Source: Bacteroidaceae bacterium (GTDB taxonomy: Bacteria; Bacteroidota; Bacteroidia; Bacteroidales; Bacteroidaceae). Taken from it: a DNA stretch of 34,631 bases. Below, in pieces: positions 16,249-23,135 of this stretch (the first letter of the stretch is position 1; each line of letters starts with the position of its first letter). The stretch covers positions 1 through 34,631 of the forward strand of contig JAGBGU010000032.1 in NCBI GenBank assembly GCA_017935785.1. The letters are read 5' to 3'. Below the pieces are notes generated by a model. The model did no database searches. It had not been told where the DNA came from and saw only the letters and a program-made list of their open reading frames with translations. The position numbers were made by a program, and so were the translations under genes.

Positions 16249-16313
16249 TAGCGAATAAATACAGCGAACATTATTTATATAACAGTACGATACAACATCT
16301 AAAAGCATTATAT

Positions 16314-16646
16314 ATGGAAAATATCAGCAGCTATCTCCCTTTTCTAAGAGGGTATGATTTTACGGGGAAAATACCGGTAATCATTGACTTTTACGCCACT
16401 TGGTGCGGGCCATGCAAGGCGTTGGCGCCGCAAATTGAGCGTCTGGCCAAGGAATATGAGGGAAGAGTTAAAGTGTTGAAGGTAGATGTGGACAAGAATG
16501 AGGCTCTGGCTTCTGCAGCACGCATCCAGTCCATTCCCACCATGTTCTTCATCTCCATTGACGGAGTCATAGAACGCCATACTGGCGCCTTACCATACGT
16601 TGAGTTGAAAAAGAAAGCGGATGAGCTGACAAAAAGGAATGCATAA
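16314..16646 (+). CDS. Thioredoxin
   Basis: This 110-residue cytoplasmic thioredoxin reduces protein disulfides. The active site WCGPC is at 30-34, D25 precedes it in the FYATWCGPC strand, and the cis-proline is P75 in SIPT. The rest of the fold is standard and the length is classical. I chose ATG 16314 because the upstream in-frame extension would begin within the promoter -7 box and adds 26 residues that do not belong to the family. The gene is alone: divergent from the esterase gene and convergent with the tRNA-Arg gene. A phased palindrome array starts 35 bases after its stop. Several thioredoxin paralogues are usual in Bacteroidota, so I give no gene symbol. Confidence 0.93.
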   Translation: MENISSYLPFLRGYDFTGKIPVIIDFYATWCGPCKALAPQIERLAKEYEGRVKVLKVDVDKNEALASAARIQSIPTMFFISIDGVIERHTGALPYVELKKKADELTKRNA

Positions 16647-16680
16647 AACCACATTATATTCTGATTGACAGCACATTCTG

Positions 16681-16797
16681 TTTACATCCGGCTTTCATTT
16701 AAATGTAAATGCATTTACATCCCCATGTAAACGAATTTACATCACGATGTAACCACTTTTACATCGCGATGTAAATCTGTTTACTGTTAAGTGTAAA
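16681..16797. repeat. Phased palindrome array A, 11/22-bp period
   Basis: TTTACAT starts at 16681, 16714, 16736 and 16758, with a degenerate TTTACTG at 16780. Its inverse ATGTAAA starts at 16703, 16725, 16747 (ATGTAAC), 16769 and 16791 (GTGTAAA). From 16703 on the two alternate every 11 bp exactly, so the unit repeats every 22 bp. The consensus is TTTACATCnCGATGTAAA plus four variable bases. A degenerate CTTTCAT at 16692 keeps the same 11-bp phase. The array covers most of the gap between the thioredoxin gene and the tRNA terminator and holds no gene. Confidence 0.9.
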
Positions 16798-16855
16798 AAC
16801 AGGGATGACTCATAACCCTTTCTTCTGAAATATAACAAGTGTGGAATTAGAAAAA

Positions 16856-16880
16856 GGAGCCGTTTGAACGACTCCTTTTT
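16856..16880 (-). terminator. Terminator of the tRNA-Arg gene, possibly bidirectional
   Basis: On the minus strand GGAGTCGTT pairs with AACGGCTCC (one G-U) and is followed by TTTTTCT. Read on the plus strand the same stem has one A/C mismatch and is followed by six Ts, so it could also stop thioredoxin transcripts. Confidence 0.75.
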
Positions 16881-16882
16881 TG

Positions 16883-16957
16883 TGATTCGGAAGGGGCTCG
16901 AACCCTTGACCCGCAGCTTAGAAGGCTGCTGCTCTAATCCAACTGAGCTACCGAACC
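16883..16957 (-). tRNA. trnR-TCT: tRNA-Arg, anticodon TCT
   Basis: The 75-base cloverleaf is complete on the minus strand. The acceptor stem is GGTTCGG with CCGAATC plus discriminator A. The D-stem is GCTC/GAGC, the anticodon stem GCAGC/GCTGC with loop CTTCTAA, and the T-arm AAGGG-TTCGAGC-CCCTT. The anticodon TCT reads AGA/AGG arginine codons. The CCA end is not encoded. It has a perfect promoter upstream and a terminator directly downstream. Confidence 0.96.
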
Positions 16958-16961
16958 AGCC

Positions 16962-17027
16962 TTTGTCGCAAAATTTGCGAGTGCAAAATTACACTTTTGT
17001 ATGGGATATTGCAAATTTTGCGACAAA
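16962..17027. repeat. 17-bp perfect inverted repeat enclosing the tRNA-Arg promoter
   Basis: TTTGTCGCAAAATTTGC (16962-16978) and its exact reverse complement (17011-17027) are separated by 32 bp. The right arm contains the -33 TTTG box of the tRNA promoter and begins four bases after the GH20 stop codon. The -7 box is in the loop. The left arm is most of the tRNA leader. Confidence 0.85.
16984..17015 (-). promoter_or_regulatory. Promoter of tRNA-Arg
   Basis: On the minus strand TTTG (17012-17015), exactly 20 bp and TAATTTTG (16984-16991) form a perfect Bacteroidales promoter. The start point should be near 16979, about 22 bases before the mature tRNA. Confidence 0.75.
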
Positions 17028-17031
17028 TATT

Positions 17032-18945
17032 TTAGATTTTTGTTGCTTTAAACTGGGTAATCTTGCTTTTAAAGTTACCTGACTGTTGCAAGGGGAACAC
17101 CAAAGTGCGGACAATGGGGTAAGTTTTCTTGTCTGCCTTGTATCCAATTCCGTACTTCAGTTCGTGTACGAGTTTGTTGTTTACATAGAGCGCTGTGCTC
17201 TTGTTTGTGCCCTTAATTGTGATATGCTCTGTCACTCCGGGAACGCCCTTGTGACGGAATGTAAACAGATAGCCGTCTCGGCTGAATCCCAACCATCCGC
17301 CAATGGGGTCGCTAAGGTAAACCTTGGCTCTCGGGCCGGCCATCAGTACAGTTCCTTCCTGTTCCTGTGTCCAGGTAATGTCGAAATCCACCTGATAGTC
17401 ATAACCCAGCTGGCGTATTTCGCTATTGGGAGCAAAAGTCTGACCGGGGTTCAGGCTGGCTGTGGTGAATTCTGTATGTCCCAGTTCATTGGCCACCGGA
17501 CCCTCTCCCAGCATCTTGCGCTGCTTGTTCCATTTAGCATAACCTACGGTATCATTTACTGCATGCCAGGTCTTTTGTGAGATTACCTGCATTGCAGGGA
17601 ATATGCGGTGGTGAAGGTCTCCTATGCTGATTCCGTTTCCGCAGACATCGTTCCAAAGCGCAAACATTCCGCCCATAATCTGCGGGTCACGCTCTTCAAA
17701 CTTTACATTGCCAATCTGGGCGGGAGTCCAACGCTCATAGAGCATTTTGTCATTCAGGTAGTCGTAGTAGTAGCCGGCGGCAGGCACGATGTAGACAAAT
17801 CCGTCGGGAACGCTTACCATCTTAAAGCCTTGCTCCTTCATATCCTTAGGATCGGCATATCCGTTGTACCACATATCCATGATTACATTCTCGCTTTTGA
17901 CGGGCGTCTTACCTTTGGCATGAGTGAGGGCACCCCACAATACTGCCTGCTTTCCGTGGCTTTCAACGGTATGAATGAGGTGATCTGTGAGTTTGCGGAA
18001 AAGCTCGACTACTACAGAATCCTGGTTGTTGTATTCATCTGTGCCGATGTGTACTCTCGGGCAGTCGAATACTGGATTGGGGCCACCAAGATACTCGTTC
18101 CACAATGAATCCAGGAAAGGAACCACGGCAGGGTTCTGCAAATCAAGGTGGTCCGCTCCGTATTTTTCACAGCTCAGGCTTGGACGGTATCTGGTAAAGG
18201 CCAGAGCATGGGCGGGCGCATCAATCTCGGGAATAATCTCTACACCTTCTTTTGCGGCATCCTGAATAAAGCGGCGGAATTCGTCCTTGGTGTAGAATCC
18301 GTCCTTTGAAGTAAGACCGGGGAACACCTCGGACTGTATTCGGAATCCGGCATACGTCTCGTTCCAGTCATCATTGAAATAGGTCTTGAATCCATTGTCA
18401 TTGAGATGCACCTGAAGAGTGTTCATCTTGTAGTATGACATTACATGCACCAACTGGCGCAGATAGTCAAGGGGAATGTGCTTTCTTCCACAGTCAATCA
18501 TGAATCCGCGCAACTCATAGTCGGGGATGTCAATGGCAGTTCCACAAGGAATCTGCTTGCTCTGGGCAGCCATCTGCAGTATGCTCTGTACGCCCCAGCG
18601 TGCAGCCACTTTGTTTTGGGCGGAAAGTACAATGCCATCCTTGGTTATCTTTAGCTGATAGCCTTCTTTTCCCAACTTCTTGTTTTTCTCAATCTGAATG
18701 CGTATGCCGCTTTTGCTTTTCCCCTGTTGTGCCTTTGTGGTAAGCGAAAGGCTCTCGGTCAGATACTGTGCCACAGCTTCCAGCTCGGGGTCGTTATACG
18801 TTACAACAGCGCCGGCATTAAGTTCATAAGCGCCTTCTGCACCTTTCCATTGTTGAATTTCAGGCAGAGTGAAAGGCTTTTCGTTTACTGCCGCCCGAAG
18901 GAATAGCGAGAATCCGCAGAATAAAATCAGAAATAATTGCTTCAT
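17032..18945 (-). CDS. Secreted GH20 enzyme with C-terminal lectin-like domain
   Basis: This 637-residue exported GH20 enzyme has a signal peptide MKQLFLILFCGFSLFLRAA. A GH20b-type domain is at about 25-140 and the barrel at about 145-465. IDCGRKHIPLDYL (150-162), VHLNDNGFKTYF (179-190) and IPEIDAPAH (238-246) are family motifs. The catalytic pair is D303-E304 in HIGTDEYNNQD. Common hexosaminidases read GGDE here, so this is a divergent GH20 and a different specificity, for example lacto-N-biosidase-like, is possible. Residues about 490-637 form a beta-rich lectin/laminin-G-like domain. I start at ATG 18945 because the 26 residues upstream are not signal-like. It follows the ACT gene by 130 bp without a visible promoter or terminator, so co-transcription with paaK is possible. 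Confidence 0.88.
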   Translation of the reverse strand: MKQLFLILFCGFSLFLRAAVNEKPFTLPEIQQWKGAEGAYELNAGAVVTYNDPELEAVAQYLTESLSLTTKAQQGKSKSGIRIQIEKNKKLGKEGYQLKITKDGIVLSAQNKVAARWGVQSILQMAAQSKQIPCGTAIDIPDYELRGFMIDCGRKHIPLDYLRQLVHVMSYYKMNTLQVHLNDNGFKTYFNDDWNETYAGFRIQSEVFPGLTSKDGFYTKDEFRRFIQDAAKEGVEIIPEIDAPAHALAFTRYRPSLSCEKYGADHLDLQNPAVVPFLDSLWNEYLGGPNPVFDCPRVHIGTDEYNNQDSVVVELFRKLTDHLIHTVESHGKQAVLWGALTHAKGKTPVKSENVIMDMWYNGYADPKDMKEQGFKMVSVPDGFVYIVPAAGYYYDYLNDKMLYERWTPAQIGNVKFEERDPQIMGGMFALWNDVCGNGISIGDLHHRIFPAMQVISQKTWHAVNDTVGYAKWNKQRKMLGEGPVANELGHTEFTTASLNPGQTFAPNSEIRQLGYDYQVDFDITWTQEQEGTVLMAGPRAKVYLSDPIGGWLGFSRDGYLFTFRHKGVPGVTEHITIKGTNKSTALYVNNKLVHELKYGIGYKADKKTYPIVRTLVFPLQQSGNFKSKITQFKATKI

Positions 18946-19075
18946 TTGCTTAAATAAAATATGAATTGAACGATAATGATGATTATGTTTAGTGGCCTGT
19001 GCATAGCCTGCCCCTTTTGTCATTTCCTTATATGCCAGCTTATACGTTTTGGCTGAGCAGGCTACGTTGGAAAGG

Positions 19076-19459
19076 CTATTTGCTGATTACATCGTTACAC
19101 TGCCTTACATCGTCCGTGCGTATTACCACACTGGCCGTATTTCCCTGCGAGAAGGCATACATATACTCTACGGATATGCCGGCATCAGAAATCTTCTGGA
19201 TGCTTTTTGCCAATGTACCTGGCCTGTCCGGAAGTTCAATATACACCACATCAGTCGTGCTTACGGCATAGGAATTCTCCTGCAGAATGGCAATAGCCTT
19301 TTCATTGTTGTCCGTAATGAGTCTCAGGATACCAAAATCGCTTACTTCGCTCAACGTGAACGCCTGCAGGTTTACGCCTGCTTCGGCAAGAATACGGGTA
19401 ACTTCGGTAAAGCGCCCGATCTCGTTGTTCAGAAAGATACTTAATTGCTTAATGATCAT
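19076..19459 (-). CDS. Tandem ACT domain protein
   Basis: This 127-residue protein consists of two ACT domains, about 4-65 and 70-127. The conserved beginnings are LSIFLNNEIGRFTEVTRILAEAGVN and VYIELPDRPGTLAKSIQKISDAGIS. ACT domains bind amino acids and act as allosteric sensors. It has no catalytic domain. It starts 13 bp after paaK on the same strand, so the two are surely one transcript. In related Bacteroidota this pair often stands near indolepyruvate ferredoxin oxidoreductase genes, which are not in this window. A role as an aromatic or branched-chain amino acid sensor for the ligase is inference. Confidence 0.88.
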   Translation of the reverse strand: MIIKQLSIFLNNEIGRFTEVTRILAEAGVNLQAFTLSEVSDFGILRLITDNNEKAIAILQENSYAVSTTDVVYIELPDRPGTLAKSIQKISDAGISVEYMYAFSQGNTASVVIRTDDVRQCNDVISK

Positions 19460-19472
19460 GTTATTTAGAATT

Positions 19473-20780
19473 TTATGGATTCATGATGCGTTTGTCCAGT
19501 ACATGCTTGGCCTTGCCCTGTGAACGCGCTATGCTGTTTGGCTCCACAATCCTTATCTCAGGACGTATGCCCAGCACACTTACCAGACGGCCCACAAGAC
19601 GGTCTTTCAGACGCAGCATCTTACCCATGGCATCGCCGTAGTATTCGGGGCGCAACTCTACATCTACCTGGAATGTATCCACATTATTTACGCGGTCCAC
19701 CGTAACAAAATATTGTCCGGTAAACTCGGGGATTTCAAGGATAACACTCTCAATCTGAGACGGGAACACATTGACTCCGCGAATGATGAGCATATCATCG
19801 CTACGACCCATAATACGGGCCATGCGCACCATTGTACGGCCGCAACGGCACTTGTCGTAGATAAGATGCGTAAGGTCGCGCGTGCGGTAGCGGATAACGG
19901 GCATTCCCTCCTTGGTAAGTGTGGTAAAGACGAGCTCTCCCTGTTCACCGGGCTTGACAGGCTGCAGCGTTACAGGGTCAATTATCTCGGGGAAGAACAT
20001 ATCCTCCCACAGATGGGTTCCGTCCTGGCATTCACATTCGCCCCCCACTCCCGGGCCGCTTACTTCTGTCAGGCCGTATATGTCGTAAGCCTTTATGCCC
20101 AACTTGTTTTCCAGTTCCTTGCGCATGTTCTCTGTCCAGGGTTCTGCGCCAAAGGCTCCGAAACGCAGTTTGATGTCGCTGGGCGAAGTATCAGGGTCGT
20201 TCTCAATGCTTTCGGCTAGGAACAAGGCATACGAAGGAGTACAGCAGAGAACCGTGGAGCCCAAGTCCTTCATGAGCATTATCTGCTTACTGGTGTTGCC
20301 GCTGCTTGTGGGCAGGACGGAAGCGCCGATGCGCGATGCACCGTCATGGGCGCCCAAACCACCGGTAAACAGCCCATAGCCGTAAGAGACCTGTATGATG
20401 TCTTCCTTGGTGGCGCCATAGGCCGTCAGGCAGCGTGCCACGCCTTCGCTCCAACAATCCAGGTCGTGCTGTGTATAGCCTGCCACAATGGGCTTGCCAG
20501 TTGTGCCGCTGGATGCATGGAAACGGACAATGTCCTTCATTGGGGCGGCAAAGGTACCAAAGGGATAATAGTCGCGCAAGTCCTGCTTCTGCATGAAGGG
20601 GAGCTTTGAAATGTCATCTATAGAGCGGATGTCCTCGGGTTTTACTCCGGCTTCATCCATTCTTTTCCGGTAAAATTCTACATTTTCATAGGTATACCTA
20701 ACGATATGAACCAGTCGTTCGCTTTGCAAACGGCGAAGGGATTCGCGGTCCATCGTTTCAATTTCTTCGTTATAATACAT
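19473..20780 (-). CDS. paaK: Phenylacetate-CoA ligase family (PaaK)
   Basis: This 435-residue cytoplasmic adenylate-forming enzyme couples an aryl acid, such as phenylacetate or indoleacetate, to coenzyme A with ATP. The P-loop-like motif is ASSGTTGKP (89-97). DIYGLTEVSGPG (233-244), RYRTRDLTH (297-305) with D302, and the C-terminal QGKAKHV (421-427) carrying the adenylation lysine are all present. A cysteine pair, CRC at 311-313, is as in other PaaK proteins. Length is normal. In anaerobes the enzyme commonly runs with 2-oxoacid:ferredoxin oxidoreductases in aromatic amino acid metabolism. It is the first gene of the paaK-ACT unit and has a candidate promoter at 20816-20847. It is divergent from an aminotransferase/omega-amidase pair. 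Confidence 0.92.
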   Translation of the reverse strand: MYYNEEIETMDRESLRRLQSERLVHIVRYTYENVEFYRKRMDEAGVKPEDIRSIDDISKLPFMQKQDLRDYYPFGTFAAPMKDIVRFHASSGTTGKPIVAGYTQHDLDCWSEGVARCLTAYGATKEDIIQVSYGYGLFTGGLGAHDGASRIGASVLPTSSGNTSKQIMLMKDLGSTVLCCTPSYALFLAESIENDPDTSPSDIKLRFGAFGAEPWTENMRKELENKLGIKAYDIYGLTEVSGPGVGGECECQDGTHLWEDMFFPEIIDPVTLQPVKPGEQGELVFTTLTKEGMPVIRYRTRDLTHLIYDKCRCGRTMVRMARIMGRSDDMLIIRGVNVFPSQIESVILEIPEFTGQYFVTVDRVNNVDTFQVDVELRPEYYGDAMGKMLRLKDRLVGRLVSVLGIRPEIRIVEPNSIARSQGKAKHVLDKRIMNP

Positions 20781-20815
20781 TCTCGTTTTTTTAATAGATT
20801 AATGGTATCCGAAAG

Positions 20816-20847
20816 CAAATTTACACATATCTTTCTTTTATGACAAG
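20816..20847 (-). promoter_or_regulatory. Candidate promoter of paaK
   Basis: On the minus strand CTTG (20844-20847), exactly 20 bp and TAAATTTG (20816-20823) fit the consensus with one mismatch in the -33 box. It is 35 bp before the ATG. Confidence 0.55.
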
Positions 20848-20895
20848 TTTTTCCGCCTTTTTATGGCTTTGCCTTTCATTTAGTGGCGGGTTTTG

Positions 20896-20926
20896 TTCGT
20901 TTTATAAGCATAATTGTCTACCTTTG
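20896..20926 (+). promoter_or_regulatory. Candidate promoter of the nitrilase-family gene
   Basis: TACCTTTG (20919-20926) fits the -7 box. TTCG (20896-20899) with a 19-bp spacer is a weak -33 box; a better TTTG at 20892-20895 would need 23 bp. Start near 20931 supports ATG 20964 and excludes the in-frame GTG at 20883. Confidence 0.4.
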
Positions 20927-20963
20927 TGCCTTATATGACTATTTTTCCTTATTTATTCAGAGA

Positions 20964-21722
20964 ATGAAAATTACCCTTTTACAGCAAAATATCGTTTGGG
21001 CGGATCCCGAAGCCAACGTAAGCCGCATTGACGCCCTTTTGGAGCGGATGGAACCCGCAGACCTGTATGTCTTTCCAGAAATGTTCTCCACTGGCTTTGC
21101 CACCAATCCGCAAGGCATTGCCGAGAAGAACGGATTCACCCTTGATTGGATGAAGAGAACCGCAGCCAACAGGGGCTGTGCCCTTGCAGGCAGCGTGGCG
21201 GTGGAAAAGGACGGGCTCTTTTATAACCGCTTCTACTTTGTACATCCCGACGGACGGGCGGAGCATTATGACAAGCACCACCTTTTCACCTACGGCGGAG
21301 AGGACAAGACCTTCACCGCCGGTAATGAGCGTGTTATCGTAACCCACTGCGGAGTGCGCATTCTTCTGCAAATCTGCTACGACCTGCGTTTTCCCGTCTT
21401 CAGCCGCAACCGTGGCGATTATGATATGATAATCTACGTAGCATCGTGGCCCACGCCCCGGGTAGAGGCATGGAAGGCTCTCTTGGTGGCGAGAGCCATA
21501 GAGAACCAATGTTATGTGGCGGCTGTGAACCGAGTGGGAGAAGACCCCGCCTGTTCTTACTGCGGCGGAACCATGCTAATTGACTCCTACGGGAGGAAAA
21601 TGGAAATCTGTCCCGACGGAAAAGAATCCAGCATCTCAGGCATCATTGATTTGGAAGAGCTGCGTGCATTCCGCCGCAAGTTTCCGGTACTGAACGATGC
21701 AGATTCCTTTCTTACTATATAA
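20964..21722 (+). CDS. Nitrilase superfamily amidase, omega-amidase-like
   Basis: This 252-residue cytoplasmic carbon-nitrogen hydrolase has the catalytic triad E39 (VFPEMF), K104 (DKHHLF) and C138 (QICYDLRFP), with the additional E113 in GGEDKTF. Length and motifs fit the omega-amidase (YafV/Nit2-like) group, which hydrolyses 2-oxoglutaramate or 2-oxosuccinamate to the dicarboxylate and ammonia. I start at ATG 20964: the longer frame begins at GTG 20883, upstream of the likely transcription start. An aminotransferase gene follows after 44 bp. The pair fits the glutamine transaminase-omega-amidase route, where transamination of glutamine is made irreversible by hydrolysis of the keto-amide. 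Other amidase substrates are possible. Confidence 0.85.
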   Translation: MKITLLQQNIVWADPEANVSRIDALLERMEPADLYVFPEMFSTGFATNPQGIAEKNGFTLDWMKRTAANRGCALAGSVAVEKDGLFYNRFYFVHPDGRAEHYDKHHLFTYGGEDKTFTAGNERVIVTHCGVRILLQICYDLRFPVFSRNRGDYDMIIYVASWPTPRVEAWKALLVARAIENQCYVAAVNRVGEDPACSYCGGTMLIDSYGRKMEICPDGKESSISGIIDLEELRAFRRKFPVLNDADSFLTI

Positions 21723-21766
21723 TTTTAGGCTTTCACACATACCATCCATATATTATAATATCAAAA

Positions 21767-23077
21767 ATGAGCAAAGTCTTTGACGAAACGATAGTTCAGC
21801 AAGTAGTGGACGAACTGCATGTAGCAGATCTGGAGAATGCTACCATTGGCGAAGTGCTTCTTGTAGCGCAGCGTCTTCAGGAGAAAACCGGCATTCCCTT
21901 TATACGCATGGATCAGGGTTCCCCCGGACTCCCGGCCAACAAAATAGGCATAGAGGCAGAGAAAAAGGCTCTCGAAGCCGGAGTAGGCTCACAATATCCG
22001 GCCGCAGCCGGTGTACCCGAGCTGAAGGAGCAGGCCTCGCGTTTTGCGAAAGCATTCATCAATGTGGACATAACGCCCCGCAGCTGTATTCCTACAGTAG
22101 GAAGTGTGGCCTCGTCCTACGGCGCATTCATTGCCTGCACGCAATGTACGCCAGGAAAGGACAAGGTACTGTTCATCGACCCCGGCTTCCCCATACAGAA
22201 GTCGCAGCTTCGTGTCATCGGTGCAAAATGGGAGCAGTTTGACATTTACGAATTCCGCGGCGAGAAGCTCCGCGCCAAGCTGGAGGAGTTTCTTTCCAAA
22301 GGAGACATCGCGGCCATTGTCTATTCCAATCCCAACAATCCGGCCTGGATTTGTTTGGAAGATTCGGAACTGCAAATCATCGGAGAACTGGCCACACGCT
22401 ACGATGTAGTGGTGCTGGAAGATCTGGCCTATTTCCTGATGGATTTCCGCACAGACTTCCGCATGCCCTGGCAACCTCCCTACCCTCCTACGGTGGCACG
22501 TTACACGGACAACTATATCCTTATGCTGTCTTCCTCCAAAATATTCAGCTACGCCGGACAGCGCATGGCCGTAATGTGCGTGAGCGACAAGTTGTACGAC
22601 CGCCACTTCCCGGCACTGGCCGAGCGTTATCAGGATTCGGGCATCTTCGGGCAGACGCTTGTGGCTTCCATCCTATATATGATAACCAGCGGCTGCACCG
22701 CCACCACCCAGTATGCCTACGCTGAAATGATGCGGGCCTCCGTGGACGGCGAGCTGGATTTCTGTGCCGACACGCAGGAATATGCACGCCGTGCCGAGAG
22801 AATGAAGGAAATCTTCTGCGCCAACGGTTTCCATGTAGTATATGACCGCGACGTAACACAGAAGGTGGGAGACGGCTTCTTCTTTACCATAGGCTATCCC
22901 GGGATGAGTGGCGGAACCCTTTTGCGCATGCTGTTGTATTACGGCATCTCAAGCATCTCGCTGGGCACGACAGGCAGCCTGCAGCAAGGAGTCAGGGCTT
23001 GCACCTCGCGCATGACGGACGATATGCTCCCCTTGCTGGAAGAGCGCGTAAAAGCGTTCCACGCCGACTGCCAATAA
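21767..23077 (+). CDS. PLP-dependent aminotransferase, class I/II
   Basis: This 436-residue fold-type I aminotransferase has the PLP lysine K258 in SSSKIFSYAGQRMAV, D219 in VLEDLAY, NPNNP at 188-192 and the phosphate-binding R265. Class I/II enzymes move the amino group between an amino acid and a 2-oxo acid. The GSQYPAAAGVPELKEQ segment (74-89) is the usual substrate-side motif. It follows the omega-amidase-like gene by 44 bp and precedes the GH36 gene by 58 bp without a visible terminator. The neighbours suggest a glutamine- or aromatic-amino-acid-using enzyme, similar in logic to glutamine transaminase K. This is inference; sequence alone does not fix the substrate. Confidence 0.87.
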   Translation: MSKVFDETIVQQVVDELHVADLENATIGEVLLVAQRLQEKTGIPFIRMDQGSPGLPANKIGIEAEKKALEAGVGSQYPAAAGVPELKEQASRFAKAFINVDITPRSCIPTVGSVASSYGAFIACTQCTPGKDKVLFIDPGFPIQKSQLRVIGAKWEQFDIYEFRGEKLRAKLEEFLSKGDIAAIVYSNPNNPAWICLEDSELQIIGELATRYDVVVLEDLAYFLMDFRTDFRMPWQPPYPPTVARYTDNYILMLSSSKIFSYAGQRMAVMCVSDKLYDRHFPALAERYQDSGIFGQTLVASILYMITSGCTATTQYAYAEMMRASVDGELDFCADTQEYARRAERMKEIFCANGFHVVYDRDVTQKVGDGFFFTIGYPGMSGGTLLRMLLYYGISSISLGTTGSLQQGVRACTSRMTDDMLPLLEERVKAFHADCQ

Positions 23078-23135
23078 CAAGCATACAGCAAAATGCGAAA
23101 CAAATATCATCAAACTCTTTAATACCTAATTGTTC

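Noticed and set aside
16236..16313. N-terminal extension of thioredoxin
   Set aside because: The start codon would be a TTG overlapping the promoter -7 box, and thioredoxins of this type do not carry the extension.
16681..16797. CRISPR-like array
   Set aside because: Linkers are four bases, far too short for spacers, repeats are degenerate palindromes, and no cas gene is present.
16883..16957. tRNA-Arg as an integration site for a mobile element
   Set aside because: No integrase gene and no duplicated tRNA 3' end nearby; the inverted repeat is on the 5' side.
19004..19064. Inverted repeat TAGCCTGC / GCAGGCTA between the ACT gene and the second GH20
   Set aside because: Only 8 bp with a 45-base loop and no T-run; it could easily be chance.
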